NCBI RefSeq assembly: GCF_965200585.1
Contig: NZ_OZ241361.1
DNA: 64,000 nt
Strand: one strand, 5' to 3'
From: Bacterioplanoides sp965200585
Lineage (GTDB): Bacteria; Pseudomonadota; Gammaproteobacteria; Pseudomonadales; Oceanobacteraceae
The notes beneath the pieces are model-generated. The model did no database searches and had not been told where the DNA came from. It saw nothing but the letters and a program-made list of their open reading frames with translations. Position numbers and translations under genes: made by a program. Below are positions 17,837 to 26,867 of this stretch, piece after piece; position 1 is the first letter of the stretch, and each line of letters opens with the position of its first letter.

Positions 17837-17898
17837 GTCAGTATGCTCTGTAGTTTTTATATAAGTAGCTTATATAACGGCAGTTTTTGTAACTGTCG

Positions 17899-18204
17899 TT
17901 ACTGAATTGCGAAGAGCTGTTCAAAATTCGAAATCGTCAGGATTTTCCGTACATCCTGATTGCAGTTCACAATTTTGACGTTGGCATTATCACCACCAGC
18001 ATGGTCTCGTAGCAATAACAGCATGCCCAGTGCAGAACTGTCTAAATACGAGGTGCCTGCCATATCAACGGTATAACGAACCACTGTGGCGGATATACCT
18101 TCATACGCATCACGGAATTCCTGATGTGCACTGAAATCAAAGCGTCCATCAATTTTGATCACTAACTCCTGACCATTCCCTGCAAGTGAGGCCTGAACCG
18201 TCAT
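17899..18204 (-). CDS. hsbA: STAS-domain anti-sigma factor antagonist HsbA
   Basis: The 101 residues form a single STAS domain with the phosphoacceptor segment SYLDSSALGMLLLL; Ser56/Ser57 lie where HsbA and SpoIIAA carry the regulated serine. In Pseudomonas, unphosphorylated HsbA binds the anti-sigma factor FlgM and frees FliA, while phosphorylated HsbA acts on the diguanylate cyclase HsbD. Here it heads hsbA-hsbR-hptB, 92 bases after cheB of the second chemotaxis operon. A second, different STAS protein heads that operon (26868-27155). Confidence 0.88.
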   Translation of the reverse strand: MTVQASLAGNGQELVIKIDGRFDFSAHQEFRDAYEGISATVVRYTVDMAGTSYLDSSALGMLLLLRDHAGGDNANVKIVNCNQDVRKILTISNFEQLFAIQ

Positions 18205-18240
18205 CCGTTATCTCCAACAAAAAAAGTATTATTAATATTT

Positions 18241-18298
18241 AGCACAAAGCCGGCATTTGTCATGTATGCGGTGGCAATTTATCCCGGCCTTTTGTGCT
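18241..18298 (-). terminator. Possible terminator hairpin after cheB
   Basis: The arms AGCACAAAGCCGG (18241-18253) and CCGGCCTTTTGTGCT (18284-18298) pair except for a small bulge, around a 30-base loop. A T-rich run follows on the minus strand (the A-run at 18218-18225). It begins at the cheB stop and could end transcription of the chemotaxis operon before hsbA. The large loop makes the call weak. Confidence 0.35.
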
Positions 18299-19337
18299 AT
18301 CCCGCTTTTTGTGCTGCTTTCAACATCTTGGCAGCCATATTTGGTAACGACACCAACTCATCCACGGCACCCAAATCATAAGCCGCCTTAGGCATGCCCC
18401 AGACCACACACGAGGCTTCGTCCTGCGCCAAAGCAACGGCACCGGCATCATGTAAACGTTGCATGGCTTCGGCGCCATCACGCCCCATACCCGTCAGCAT
18501 CACCGATACCAGTTTGTTGGCCGGAACCTGCTGCTGCAGTGAATCAAACATCACCTCAACCGATGGTTTGTGGCGATTGACCCGCTCACCATCATTCAGT
18601 TGGCACACAACACGAGCGCCTTCCTTGCGGAACGTCAGATGATAATCACCACGGGCAATAATCACCCGGCCCGGGCGAACTTCCATGCCTTCTTCAGCTT
18701 CCAGCACTTCCATTGGCAGTGCACGATTCAGACGCATGGCAAATGAGCTGCTGAACACTCCGGGAATATGCTGGGTGATCAAAATCGGCGGGCAATTCAC
18801 CGGAACACCAGCCAGTAATTCACGAATAGCTTCCGTTCCGCCGGTCGAGGAGCCAATACAGATCCACTTATAGTAAGGAATTTTTGACACCGGTTGTGGG
18901 GCAACTTTTTTCTCGCCGGTATAAGGGCGAACGCGTGCCCGTGAAGCCATCAGAATTTTTTCTTTCAGGCTGGCAGCAAATTGCTGAAATTCAGCCTGAT
19001 CCTGAGCTTTGGGTTTGGCAATAAAATCAACCGCTCCCAGCTCCAGAGCCTCCAGTGTTTCCGGTGCTCCGGCTTCGGTCAGGGTTGAGACCATAACCAC
19101 TGGCATCGGCCGCAAACGCATCAGGTTGCCTAAGAACTGCAGTCCATTCATACGTGGCATTTCAACATCCAGCGTTAATACATCCGGATTCAGACGCTTG
19201 ATTTTATCGCGTGCGATATAAGGATCTGCCGCCGTACCAACGACCTCCACTTCATCAATGGTTGCGAAAATTTCTTTTAACATCTGACGAATCAGCGCCG
19301 AGTCGTCAACAATAAGTACTTTGATTTTTTCAGCCAT
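18297..19337 (-). CDS. cheB: Chemotaxis methylesterase CheB
   Basis: Removes methyl groups from receptor glutamates and deamidates receptor glutamines when phosphorylated. Of 346 residues, the N-terminal receiver has the acidic pair Asp11-Asp12 and phosphoacceptor Asp57 (LTLDVEMP). The C-terminal esterase has the catalytic triad Ser164 (GSSTGG), His190 (ITQHIP) and Asp287 (GMGRDG). Last gene of the second chemotaxis operon, 55 bases after cheD. It is the cheB for the receptor encoded in the same operon; another cheB for the main system presumably lies left of the window. Confidence 0.95.
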   Translation of the reverse strand: MAEKIKVLIVDDSALIRQMLKEIFATIDEVEVVGTAADPYIARDKIKRLNPDVLTLDVEMPRMNGLQFLGNLMRLRPMPVVMVSTLTEAGAPETLEALELGAVDFIAKPKAQDQAEFQQFAASLKEKILMASRARVRPYTGEKKVAPQPVSKIPYYKWICIGSSTGGTEAIRELLAGVPVNCPPILITQHIPGVFSSSFAMRLNRALPMEVLEAEEGMEVRPGRVIIARGDYHLTFRKEGARVVCQLNDGERVNRHKPSVEVMFDSLQQQVPANKLVSVMLTGMGRDGAEAMQRLHDAGAVALAQDEASCVVWGMPKAAYDLGAVDELVSLPNMAAKMLKAAQKAG

Positions 19338-19392
19338 ATTACCCTCTGAGCCGTACTGCTTTCAGCTTGAATTACCTGAACGGGTTTATTGT

Positions 19393-20067
19393 TCAGAATA
19401 AATCAATACTCCCGGCGGAACTTTGCTGCGGCGTATTCACCGATTTCTGATATTCGGTCTCGCGTTTGATTAATGTATCGTTACTGGTTTGTTTGATGCG
19501 CCGGACTTTGACACAGCCAGTATCCGGAAAATATAAAACCTTACGGGCAAAGACATCACCGACATCGGCGGCTTCGACTTTTAACCCTTCATTTGCCAGA
19601 TAGTTATAGGCGAATAAAATATTGCGCTGACCAATGTCACTCATCGCTGCAATCATCTGGCCGCCACCAAATAATTTCACTTCGAGATTTTCGCGCTTGC
19701 CGCCACGCTTAAGAATTTCATTAATCAGAAATTCCATCGCCCAGTTACCATAACGGGAAGCATGAGTTTCCGGGTTACTGCCCCATACATCGGAAGAGAA
19801 CTCGCCCTGACTGGGCAGCATAAAATGATTCATACCGCCAATACCCCGTACCTTGTCGCGAATACAGGCAGCGATACAGGAGCCTAAAACGGTGACGACC
19901 ATTTCACCGTGAGTCGACACATAAAACTCACCGGGAAGAATTTTCGCAGCCCAGACATTATGAACAGAATCCCAGTAGCGATTAACGTGTTCAAAACCAG
20001 CACTAACCGGCGGCTGAATCGGGCGACTTTGTATCATCTGAGATGAATTTTGCGGAGTGGTAATCAT
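19393..20067 (-). CDS. cheD: Chemoreceptor glutamine deamidase CheD
   Basis: Deamidates specific receptor glutamines. The 224 residues have the family catalytic pair Cys64 (VTVLGSCIAAC) and His81 (GGMNHFMLP), plus the conserved KLFGGGQMI segment. N- and C-terminal extensions (about 1-35 and 190-224) make it longer than the usual 160-200. The ATG overlaps the cheR stop as ATGA. Presence of cheD is typical of the F7-type chemotaxis clusters found beside soluble Aer2/McpB-like receptors. Confidence 0.95.
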   Translation of the reverse strand: MITTPQNSSQMIQSRPIQPPVSAGFEHVNRYWDSVHNVWAAKILPGEFYVSTHGEMVVTVLGSCIAACIRDKVRGIGGMNHFMLPSQGEFSSDVWGSNPETHASRYGNWAMEFLINEILKRGGKRENLEVKLFGGGQMIAAMSDIGQRNILFAYNYLANEGLKVEAADVGDVFARKVLYFPDTGCVKVRRIKQTSNDTLIKRETEYQKSVNTPQQSSAGSIDLF

Positions 20068-20915
20068 TTAATTTTCCGGTAGATTGTATTACCCAGGCTT
20101 TCGAACCGGTCACTGATGCCGTTAAGATTTTCCGAATGACCAATAAAAAGATGACCGCCCATGGGCAACAGATCAGCGTAACGGTCAAATAAAACCCGCT
20201 GAGTTTCCTTGTTAAAATAAATCACAACATTACGACAGAAAATAATGTCGAATGGCCCTTTCATCGGCCAGCCTTCTAACAGATTAAGACGCTTGAAGGT
20301 CACCATATCCCGAAGTTCATCTTTTACCTGAACTGAGCGGTGATCGCTGCTGTGGCGGAAAAAACGCTTCACTGTTTCTTCATCAATAGACTCAATATGA
20401 GAAGCCGGATAAATACCCGATTTCCCGGTTTCTACCACATTAGAATCCAGATCGGTTGCCAGCAGTTTAATATCCCATTCCGAAGGGAAGCCGGCACGTT
20501 TCAGTATCATGGCAATAGAATAGACTTCCTGGCCAATCGAGCACCCAGCCGACCAGATACGTAACCGTTTAGAAGCTTTATTGGTGAACCGCAGCGCCGG
20601 CAATAATTCCTCTTTAAGAAACTCAAAATGATGATTTTCCCGAAAAAAGGATGTCAGGTTTGTGGTTAGCGCATTAATAAATTCCGACGCTTCCTGGGCG
20701 TGGTTATGCTCAAGATAATTCAGGTATTCGCGAAATGTTGTTAGCTTAAGCTCCCGAACACGCCGGGCAATACGGCTGTACACCATATCGCGCTTATGTT
20801 CTGCCAGCACGATGCCGCTGAAATCCATGGCTAATTTTGAGATCTGATCAAAATCAGCCTGAGTCATCAAGAATTCACGCTGCTCAGCTGCTGCAGCGCC
20901 GATTTTACTCGTCAT
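20064..20915 (-). CDS. cheR: Chemoreceptor methyltransferase CheR
   Basis: SAM-dependent methyltransferase that methylates receptor glutamates. The 283 residues show the N-terminal helical domain with NALTTNLTSFFRE, the SAM-binding motif WSAGCSIGQE (121-130), the acidic ATDLDSNV and the RNVVIYFNKETQ segment. Start ATG at 20915; an internal ATG at 20867 is possible because the first 16 residues are not conserved. The receptor encoded directly upstream ends in EWAEF, the kind of C-terminal pentapeptide that tethers CheR. Confidence 0.95.
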   Translation of the reverse strand: MTSKIGAAAAEQREFLMTQADFDQISKLAMDFSGIVLAEHKRDMVYSRIARRVRELKLTTFREYLNYLEHNHAQEASEFINALTTNLTSFFRENHHFEFLKEELLPALRFTNKASKRLRIWSAGCSIGQEVYSIAMILKRAGFPSEWDIKLLATDLDSNVVETGKSGIYPASHIESIDEETVKRFFRHSSDHRSVQVKDELRDMVTFKRLNLLEGWPMKGPFDIIFCRNVVIYFNKETQRVLFDRYADLLPMGGHLFIGHSENLNGISDRFESLGNTIYRKIK

Positions 20916-20950
20916 ATTGTTTACCGTATGGGTCGTTGGAGCTGGCTGGA

Positions 20951-23710
20951 TTAAAATTCAGCCCATTCGTCGTCGTCATCGCTGAATGACAAACCACCCG
21001 CTGGTGTATTCGAGGCTGGCGCTGGTGCTGCACTCTGTACTACCGCCATATTGGGTACCGAAGACACAGTGCCAGGTGCCGGAATTGCGACAGACATATC
21101 CGTCATGCTGGTCGGGGCGTTGGCATCAACAGAGAAAAACTCCATCATCTGCATCATAGACTGTGCTTGCTCTGCCATGGCTTCACCGGCAGCAGAAGCC
21201 TCTTCCACCAAGGCGGCATTTTGTTGGGTCATTTCATCCATCTGTGCCACCGCAGCATTTACCTGGTCGATCCCGGAAGACTGTTCACGCGCGGCGGTAC
21301 TGATTTCCTGAATCATATCGGAGACACGATCCACCGATTGGATAATATCGTTGAGGGTTTTACCGGATTCATTAACCAATGCGGTACCAGCATCGACTTT
21401 ATCAACACTGTCACGAATCAGATCTTTAATTTCTTTGGCGGCACCGGCGGAACGTTGTGCCAGATTACGAACTTCTCCGGCTACGACCGCAAAGCCACGC
21501 CCTTGTTCACCAGCACGGGCCGCTTCTACCGCGGCGTTTAATGCCAACAGGTTGGTCTGGAAGGCAATTTCATCAATCACACCAATAATGTCGGCAATTT
21601 TTTTACTGGAGTGGTTGATCTCATCCATTGCATCAACCGCTTTGCTAACCACATCACCACCCGACTGGGCTTTTTGTTTGGCCGAGGTGGCCAGATCATT
21701 CGCATGCACCGAATTGTCACCGGTTTGTTTTACCGCACTGGTCATTTCTTCCATACTGGATGCGGTTTCTTCCAGACTCGATGCCTGAGACTCAGTCCGC
21801 TTACTCAGATCGGCATTGCCCTGAGCAATTTCGTTAGCACCGGTTGCTACCGTTGACGCAGAGTCACGAATGCGGGTGATAATATCGGTTAACCGATCAA
21901 CGGTACTGTTGGCATCCTGCTTCAGCTTATCAAAGGCACCCTGATAATCTTCATCAATACGACGGGTCAGATTACCGTGTGCTAATGCATCAAACACACG
22001 GATGGTGTCAGAAATCACACTATCGGCAATGGTCAGCAGCTTGTTAAGTCCTTCGGCCAGATTCAGGAAGAAGCCATCTTTACCATCAACAGAAATACGG
22101 CGGGATAAATCGCCCATCGCTGCGGCTTCAACAATCTGATCAATTTCCTGCTCAGCAAATACTTCAGCCGTCAGGTCTTGCCATTCCACAATGGTACCGA
22201 TACGTTCGTTGGCATCATTAAAAATTGGATTCGCAATCAGAGAGAAGGTACGGCCACCGACTTTAATTTTGGTGTTATATTGTTTATCCAGCGCTTTCAC
22301 CATATGGCGCTGGTGTGCCGGATTTTTATGGAAGATATCAATATTCTGACCTTCCAGACGAGATGCATCAAAACCAGGAATATCGGTGCGAATATCCGCT
22401 TCGGCATTAGCCATCATATTTTTAACCGCCGCGTTCATATATACGATATTAAAATCGTTATCGGCAATCATGGCGTTATTGGAAACTACGTCCAGAGCCT
22501 GTTTAACCCGGGCGTTGGCATTAGCGATGACTTTATCCGCTTCCTGTTTTGCCAGCTCGTCGGTGATATCTTCCCACTCAATCACAGTACCCAGACGTTC
22601 ACCGGCTTCGTTTTTCCACGGTGAAGCAATTAAAGAGAAGATAATTTCTCCGGCTTTAATCTGAGTTTTAAAAGGCTGGGTCAACGATGCAATCATTGAG
22701 CGCTGATGGTCAGGGTTTTTATGGAACACATCAACATTGGTACCAATCAGTGTATTCACACTAAAGGCAGGCAGCGCTTCTTTTAACTCTTTTTCCCGGG
22801 CCGTTAATGCTTCCACCAACTGGTCATTCATATAGGTGATAGTCATGTTGTTATCTGCCAGCATCACATTGGTTTGTGCGATTTTTAAAGCGCTGGCGAT
22901 ATTCGAATTTTTCAGATTGGTAACGGCCTGATTTTTCTGTTCGGTGATATCCGTAGCATATTTCACCACTTTAAACGGTTTGCCGCTTTGATCAAAGATC
23001 GGATTATATGAGGCCTGAATCCATACAGAATCACCATTTTTGCTGAAGCGTTGGTATTCACCGGAGTCATATTTACCCTGAGCCAGTTGATCCCAGAAGT
23101 TTTTATACTCAATGGAGTTGGCATATTCTTGACCAACAAACATACGGTGATGCTGGCCTTTCACTTCATCCAGGCGATAACCAGTCACAGCCAGGAAATT
23201 TTCATTGGCATGGATAATGGTGCCATCCAGATTAAACTCAATCACCGCCTGGGCTTTGCCGATGGCTTCCAGCTGACCTTCGTAATCGGATGTTTTATGT
23301 TTTTGCGCGGTAATATCCGTCGCGTATTTAATCACTTTATAAGGGCGACCGTTTTCATCCATCACCGGGTTATAAGACGCCTGAATCCAGACATCATTAC
23401 CGTTACGGTGGACTCGTTTAAATTCACCCGACTGGAAAATACCTCGGCTTAAGGTATCCCAGAATTCGCGATATTCGGCGCTATTACCGTATTCGCTATC
23501 GACAAACATACGATGATGCTGATTCTGGATTTCGTTTAACTGATAACCCATGGCAGAAAGAAAATTGGCATTGGCGGTGATGATGGTGCCGTCCAGATTA
23601 AATTCGATCACAGCCTGGCTTTTATCCAGCGCTTCAACCTTTGCTTTAAGCTCGCGCACTAACGCGGCATCTTCACCTGAAAATAATGATTTCAACATAT
23701 TCATAACCAA
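20951..23710 (-). CDS. Soluble methyl-accepting chemotaxis protein with four PAS domains
   Basis: Cytoplasmic chemoreceptor of 919 residues with no membrane segment. Four PAS domains come in two tandem pairs. PAS1 and PAS2 (about 35-135 and 150-255) are near copies with the BdlA-like segment DGTIIxANxNFL and HHRMFV. PAS3 and PAS4 (about 275-385 and 395-510) are a different type, sharing VFHKNPxHQR-like and xFSLIAxP segments. HAMP-like linkers follow (about 515-640), then the signalling helices with the tip DEIAFQTNLLALNAAVEAAR (near 717-736). The last five residues EWAEF fit the CheR-docking pentapeptide. PAS domains of this sort sense redox, oxygen or small ligands; the ligand here cannot be told from sequence. 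Sole receptor of this operon. Confidence 0.93.
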   Translation of the reverse strand: MVMNMLKSLFSGEDAALVRELKAKVEALDKSQAVIEFNLDGTIITANANFLSAMGYQLNEIQNQHHRMFVDSEYGNSAEYREFWDTLSRGIFQSGEFKRVHRNGNDVWIQASYNPVMDENGRPYKVIKYATDITAQKHKTSDYEGQLEAIGKAQAVIEFNLDGTIIHANENFLAVTGYRLDEVKGQHHRMFVGQEYANSIEYKNFWDQLAQGKYDSGEYQRFSKNGDSVWIQASYNPIFDQSGKPFKVVKYATDITEQKNQAVTNLKNSNIASALKIAQTNVMLADNNMTITYMNDQLVEALTAREKELKEALPAFSVNTLIGTNVDVFHKNPDHQRSMIASLTQPFKTQIKAGEIIFSLIASPWKNEAGERLGTVIEWEDITDELAKQEADKVIANANARVKQALDVVSNNAMIADNDFNIVYMNAAVKNMMANAEADIRTDIPGFDASRLEGQNIDIFHKNPAHQRHMVKALDKQYNTKIKVGGRTFSLIANPIFNDANERIGTIVEWQDLTAEVFAEQEIDQIVEAAAMGDLSRRISVDGKDGFFLNLAEGLNKLLTIADSVISDTIRVFDALAHGNLTRRIDEDYQGAFDKLKQDANSTVDRLTDIITRIRDSASTVATGANEIAQGNADLSKRTESQASSLEETASSMEEMTSAVKQTGDNSVHANDLATSAKQKAQSGGDVVSKAVDAMDEINHSSKKIADIIGVIDEIAFQTNLLALNAAVEAARAGEQGRGFAVVAGEVRNLAQRSAGAAKEIKDLIRDSVDKVDAGTALVNESGKTLNDIIQSVDRVSDMIQEISTAAREQSSGIDQVNAAVAQMDEMTQQNAALVEEASAAGEAMAEQAQSMMQMMEFFSVDANAPTSMTDMSVAIPAPGTVSSVPNMAVVQSAAPAPASNTPAGGLSFSDDDDEWAEF

Positions 23711-23764
23711 GCCCTTTATTCTTTCCTAACCGGATGACGGTTTAATTTTCTAACGGCTAGTGCG

Positions 23765-24271
23765 CTAGCCTGCCTGAACCAGCTGGTCCAGTTTATTTTT
23801 TTCAAAGCTCAACAGTGATTCAACATCCAGCAGGATGATCATTTTGTCGTTAACATTCACCAGACCACGAATAAAAACAGAGTTCTGGTCTTCGCTAAGC
23901 TCCGGGGTTTTGCGTGTTTCATCTTCTGAAATGGAATACACATCGGATACGGCATCAACAACAATGCCCATCACCCGCTCACCTTTATCGGTGTCAAACT
24001 TGAGAATAATCACGACGGTAACCGGGCTGTATTCGACTTTTTCCAACCCAAAACGCAGGCGCAGATCCATAATAGGGACAATGGTACCGCGCAAATTAAT
24101 AACACCTTTAATATAAGGGGGCGCATTAGGAATCAGGGTGGATTCTTCCCAACCTCGAATCTCCTGTACGGCCAGAATATCCACACCGTATTCTTCACCC
24201 GCCATAATAAAAGTCAGATATTGCTGTTCGGCATCATTTTCCGTTACAGCTTGTTCGTTAATTGCTTCCAT
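23765..24271 (-). CDS. cheW: Chemotaxis adaptor CheW
   Basis: Couples receptors to CheA in the signalling array. The 168 residues form one CheW domain with the conserved GVDILAVQEIRGWEESTLIP, APPYIKGVINLRGTIVPIMD and VVDAVSDVYSI segments. An acidic start (MEAINEQAVTENDAEQQ) precedes the domain. It is 24 bases after cheA and 54 before the receptor gene in the second chemotaxis operon. Confidence 0.95.
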   Translation of the reverse strand: MEAINEQAVTENDAEQQYLTFIMAGEEYGVDILAVQEIRGWEESTLIPNAPPYIKGVINLRGTIVPIMDLRLRFGLEKVEYSPVTVVIILKFDTDKGERVMGIVVDAVSDVYSISEDETRKTPELSEDQNSVFIRGLVNVNDKMIILLDVESLLSFEKNKLDQLVQAG

Positions 24272-24295
24272 AATACGTTCTCTATACCGTCTGGC

Positions 24296-26470
24296 TTATG
24301 CCGCTTTACCGGCCTGATTGCCAGTATCAGCCGTGGTCAGGCGTTCGGCATGCCGACCCACACTGGAAATATCAATAATCAGGGCAACGGTTCCGTCACC
24401 TAAAATAGTGGCGCCAGAGATACCATCAACCCGTTGATAATTCTGCTCCAGACTTTTAATCACGACTTGCTGTTGACCTAATAAGTCATCAACCACTAAG
24501 CCAATTTTTTCGTTATCACTTTCAACCACCACCAGCATTTCTTCATCACTATCATCTGAACGGCGTGACAAATTAAATACCTCATCCAACCGTACAATCG
24601 GAATGTACTCATCCCGTAATTGCATAACCTGCTGACTGCCGGTGATGTTATTCAGAGATTTTTTCTCCAATTGAATCGATTCAACTATTGAAACCAGTGG
24701 GAAAATATAGGTTTCGTCTGCGACCTGAACCAACTGTCCATCGAGAATAGCCAGAGTTAATGGCAGACGTATGGTAAAGGTGGAGCCTTCACCGGTTTTA
24801 GAGGTCACATCAATGGTGCCGTTTAATTCATTGATATTACGACGCACCACATCCATACCGACGCCACGCCCGGAAATATCACTGACGGCATCGGCGGTTG
24901 AGAATCCCGGCAGGAAAATCAACTGATGAATTTCTTCACTGGATAGATTCTGACCTTCGGATACCAGACCATTGGCAATGGCTTTTTCGAGAATTTTTTG
25001 TTCGTTTAGTCCGGCACCATCATCCTGAATTTCAATGACAATATTACCGCCTTGATGAAAGGCATTCAGAGTAATAGTGCCATCTTCTGATTTACCGGCA
25101 GCCAGACGTTTTTCGGTGGTTTCTAAACCGTGATCCATGGAGTTACGCACCAGATGTACCAGTGGGTCACCAATTTTCTCCATCACGGTTTTATCCAGCT
25201 CGGTATTTTCACCCAGCATCACCAGGTTCACTTTTTTACCTAACTGGCTACCCAAATCACGAACCAGGCGAGGAAAGCGGCTGAATGCAAAGCTGATCGG
25301 CATCATGCGAATTTTCATCACACTTTCCTGCAGCTCGCGGGTATTCTGCTCCAGCTGTGACAATCCTTCCTGCAAACGAGCCAGCTTGGTTAAATCAAAA
25401 TCCTGCCCTAATTGCCCCAACATGGATTGAGTAATGACTAATTCACCCACCATATTAATCAGGCTATCGACTTTATCGATGGATACCCGGATCGAGGAAT
25501 TTTCATTTCCCTTATTGTTAGCCTTGGCAGGGACTTTAGGACTGGCTGCTTTTTTGGCTTCAGCCACTTTTGTAGATACGGCTTCTGCAGTTCTTTCTGA
25601 AACTGCTTCGACAGTTTTTTCTGAACCTGGTTTTTCCTCAACAGTTTCAGGAGGCGCAGTTTCGGATGAAATTGTATCCGCTAGCGCTGGGGGTTCTGCC
25701 ATGGCTTTCTGAGTTTCATCAACGGCCTCAGGCGCTTCAGCCAATGGCGTGTAAGTAATCTCACAGTCGTCTTCGACCCATTCAAATACCGGCGTGATTT
25801 CACTTAACTCAATGGCTTTCGTCACACGCAATTGCCATTGCAGATAACATTCTTCCGGGTTCAGGCTGGTAAATTCAGGTAAATGGTCAAATAACGGGGT
25901 GACACCCAGATTGTCCGCACCAACGATATCAGCCAGTTCACGGAACATGCGAAAAGGTTCGTTACCGGTGCGCAAAATATCGGCATCCGGTTTGAAGAGA
26001 ATCAGCCAACCCGCTGATTCGGGTTCCTCACTTTGAGGAGTGGCACTGCTGTCGCTGGCTTGTTGCTCGGCGGCGGCATCATTACCATTTAAAATACGTT
26101 CAAAGTCTGCTTTTAATTCATCGGCTTTTTCCATATCGGGCTCTGCACCATCCTGCAGACTTCCCAACATCGAACGTAAACAATCCACCGACAACAAAAA
26201 CAGATCAACATAGTGTTGTTCCATTGAGCGCTGCCCTGCACGGATTTCATCCAGCAGGGTTTCCACCACGTGGGTAAAGTCGGAAATTTGCATAAAACCA
26301 AAGGTTCCGGCTCCCCCTTTGATGGAGTGCGCTGCGCGAAATATGGTGTTAACCGTTTCTCCATCCACATCACCCGGTTGCAAATCCAGCAACTCGCTTT
26401 CCATAACATCCAGCCCTTCAAAACTTTCTTCGAAGAACACCTGATGGAATTGTGACAGGTCAACACTCAT
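24296..26470 (-). CDS. cheA: Second chemotaxis histidine kinase CheA
   Basis: Full-length CheA of 724 residues. Hpt domain with His48 in AHSIKGGAGTFGF. A P2-like regulator-binding domain (about 150-245, GWLILFKPDADI through FEWVEDDCEITY) follows, then a Thr/Ala/Lys-rich linker, P3 dimerisation helices from about 325, the ATPase domain (N-box LVHLVRNSMDHG near 437, QDDGAGL, DISGRGVGMDVV) and a CheW-like C-terminal domain from about 570. Unlike the CheA at 1-1619, this one has a globular P2-like region and no DEFE repeats, so the two kinases probably choose their CheY partners differently. Operon mates are the CheY 6 bases upstream and CheW 24 bases downstream. Confidence 0.95.
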   Translation of the reverse strand: MSVDLSQFHQVFFEESFEGLDVMESELLDLQPGDVDGETVNTIFRAAHSIKGGAGTFGFMQISDFTHVVETLLDEIRAGQRSMEQHYVDLFLLSVDCLRSMLGSLQDGAEPDMEKADELKADFERILNGNDAAAEQQASDSSATPQSEEPESAGWLILFKPDADILRTGNEPFRMFRELADIVGADNLGVTPLFDHLPEFTSLNPEECYLQWQLRVTKAIELSEITPVFEWVEDDCEITYTPLAEAPEAVDETQKAMAEPPALADTISSETAPPETVEEKPGSEKTVEAVSERTAEAVSTKVAEAKKAASPKVPAKANNKGNENSSIRVSIDKVDSLINMVGELVITQSMLGQLGQDFDLTKLARLQEGLSQLEQNTRELQESVMKIRMMPISFAFSRFPRLVRDLGSQLGKKVNLVMLGENTELDKTVMEKIGDPLVHLVRNSMDHGLETTEKRLAAGKSEDGTITLNAFHQGGNIVIEIQDDGAGLNEQKILEKAIANGLVSEGQNLSSEEIHQLIFLPGFSTADAVSDISGRGVGMDVVRRNINELNGTIDVTSKTGEGSTFTIRLPLTLAILDGQLVQVADETYIFPLVSIVESIQLEKKSLNNITGSQQVMQLRDEYIPIVRLDEVFNLSRRSDDSDEEMLVVVESDNEKIGLVVDDLLGQQQVVIKSLEQNYQRVDGISGATILGDGTVALIIDISSVGRHAERLTTADTGNQAGKAA

Positions 26471-26475
26471 ACCAA

Positions 26476-26838
26476 TTATCCCAATACGCGCTTAATCGTG
26501 CTTAACAGCTGATCCGGGTTAAACGGCTTCACAATCCAACCGGTTGCGCCTGCCTGTTTGCCCTGCATTTTCATATCCCCGGCGGACTCGGTGGTCAGCA
26601 TTAATACCGGGGTAAATTTATAATCGGCCAGTTGTCGCAGCTCTTTAACTAACTCGATGCCATTCATGTTAGGCATGTTGACGTCAGACAGAACCAGATC
26701 AAACTTGCCTTTTTTAGCTGCGGCTAAGGCTTCAACGCCATCGCTCGCTTCAACAACCTGATAACCTGCGCCTTTTAAAGTGAAAGACACCATCTGTCTC
26801 ATGGACGCAGAATCGTCGACAGCTAAAATACTCGCCAT
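26476..26838 (-). CDS. cheY: CheY-like response regulator of the second chemotaxis operon
   Basis: Single receiver domain of 120 residues with the acidic pair Asp8-Asp9, phosphoacceptor Asp52 (LSDVNMPNMNG), Thr82-like TTES and Lys in IVKPFNP. Closer in look to CheY proteins coded next to F7-type CheA than to the motor CheY at 2448-2822 (SDVNMP against TDWNMP). It could serve as a phosphate sink or act on a non-flagellar output; the sequence does not decide. Start ATG at 26838 with GGAG upstream. Confidence 0.93.
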   Translation of the reverse strand: MASILAVDDSASMRQMVSFTLKGAGYQVVEASDGVEALAAAKKGKFDLVLSDVNMPNMNGIELVKELRQLADYKFTPVLMLTTESAGDMKMQGKQAGATGWIVKPFNPDQLLSTIKRVLG

Positions 26839-26867
26839 TGTGGAGAACTCCTGTTGGGTATAACTAC

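Noticed and set aside
17876..17900. Hairpin between hsbA and hsbR considered as a terminator
   Set aside because: The ten-base stem (AACGGCAGTT/AACTGTCGTT) is weak and not followed by a T-run; it would also split the hsbA-hsbR-hptB operon.
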